Part shown: one piece after another, positions 63,968 to 64,000 of the stretch | How the letters are laid out: each line of letters opens with the position of its first letter | How positions within the stretch are numbered: the first letter of the stretch is position 1 | Assembly: GCA_016716275.1 (NCBI GenBank) | Contig: JADJWR010000002.1 | Coordinates: 1-64,000 of the forward strand | Direction: 5' to 3' | Length of the DNA stretch: 64,000 nt | DNA from: Burkholderiales bacterium | GTDB taxonomy: Bacteria; Pseudomonadota; Gammaproteobacteria; Burkholderiales; Burkholderiaceae_F | Notes under the pieces: model-generated | The model's input: the letters and a program-made list of their open reading frames with translations, nothing else | Databases searched by the model: none | Told to the model about the DNA's origin: nothing | Position numbers and translations under genes: made by a program

Positions 63968-64000
63968 CGGACCGGCCGGGTCACACCGGCCGCCGCCGAT

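Overview
The window is about 64 kb of very GC-rich DNA (roughly 70%) with dense, short-spaced bacterial operons. A Gram-negative proteobacterium is clear: the genes include prfC, dinB, UbiG-type quinone methylation, a glutamate-cysteine ligase, periplasmic lipoproteins and class I cytochrome c. Codon usage and gene types look betaproteobacterial (Rhodocyclales/Burkholderiales-like); that placement is inference. No rRNA, tRNA, CRISPR array, complete IS element or phage gene was recognised.

Left flank (1-7.5 kb): an AMP-dependent ligase running off the left edge, a thermostable-hemolysin family protein, a nitronate monooxygenase-like protein, DoxX, an aldo/keto reductase, a GNAT acetyltransferase, a Cys-rich CWC protein, a PlsC-type acyltransferase and an MFS transporter. 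Most are broken by single-base frameshifts, densest at the extreme left and absent after about 6.9 kb. This looks like poor consensus at a contig end rather than real decay. Housekeeping genes follow (7.6-12.4 kb): prfC, a solitary HicA-like protein, dinB, a CBS-domain protein behind a perfect FNR-type box, and an SDR.

Core (12.4-40.6 kb): a large catabolic island that appears to be one regulon. Four plus-strand promoters carry the same operator, TTCCG-N5-CGGAA, as tandem 20-bp-spaced sites starting at or next to the last base of the -10 box. An IclR-family regulator gene lies in the middle. The units are: (1) a polyamine-type ABC importer plus a flavoprotein / iron-sulfur / HdrB-like oxidoreductase, preceded by a 31-codon Arg-rich leader ORF; (2) an orphan Liv-type binding protein whose leader ends in a strong intrinsic terminator 14 nt before the start codon; (3) a CobS/CobT-like AAA+/VWA pair without CobN; (4) a 15-kb run of class III aminotransferase, HyuA/HyuB (ATP-dependent lactamase/hydantoinase family), SDR, aldehyde dehydrogenase, a three-subunit xanthine-dehydrogenase-type Mo hydroxylase and LivHMGF. 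The gene set fits import of a cyclic amine, amide or N-heterocycle, oxidation to a lactam, ATP-dependent ring opening, transamination and aldehyde oxidation. The substrate is not readable from sequence.

40.5-45.1 kb: a 4-kb segment bounded by 277-bp direct repeats (about 98% identical) that each carry the 3' ends of livF and of a cytochrome c gene. Inside are an MFS fragment, a methyltransferase, a binding-protein-like lipoprotein, a periplasmic DsrE-like protein and an ECF sigma/anti-sigma pair. The anti-sigma factor has a periplasmic DsrE-like domain, and two divergent GGAATA-N16-GGT promoters are probably its targets.

Right part (45.6-64 kb): gshA, a YyaL/SSP411-type thioredoxin-fold protein and a WS/DGAT acyltransferase. 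A MerR-family regulator is then divergent from an operon with a DCC-Coq7-like fusion, UbiG-like methyltransferase, a membrane protein, an SDR lacking the catalytic Tyr and a fasciclin protein. After these come an alpha/beta hydrolase, an MFS transporter, a PhoX-type phosphatase, a Nudix hydrolase, an exported methyltransferase, an FGGY kinase, a histone-H1-like repeat protein and a small hypothetical protein.
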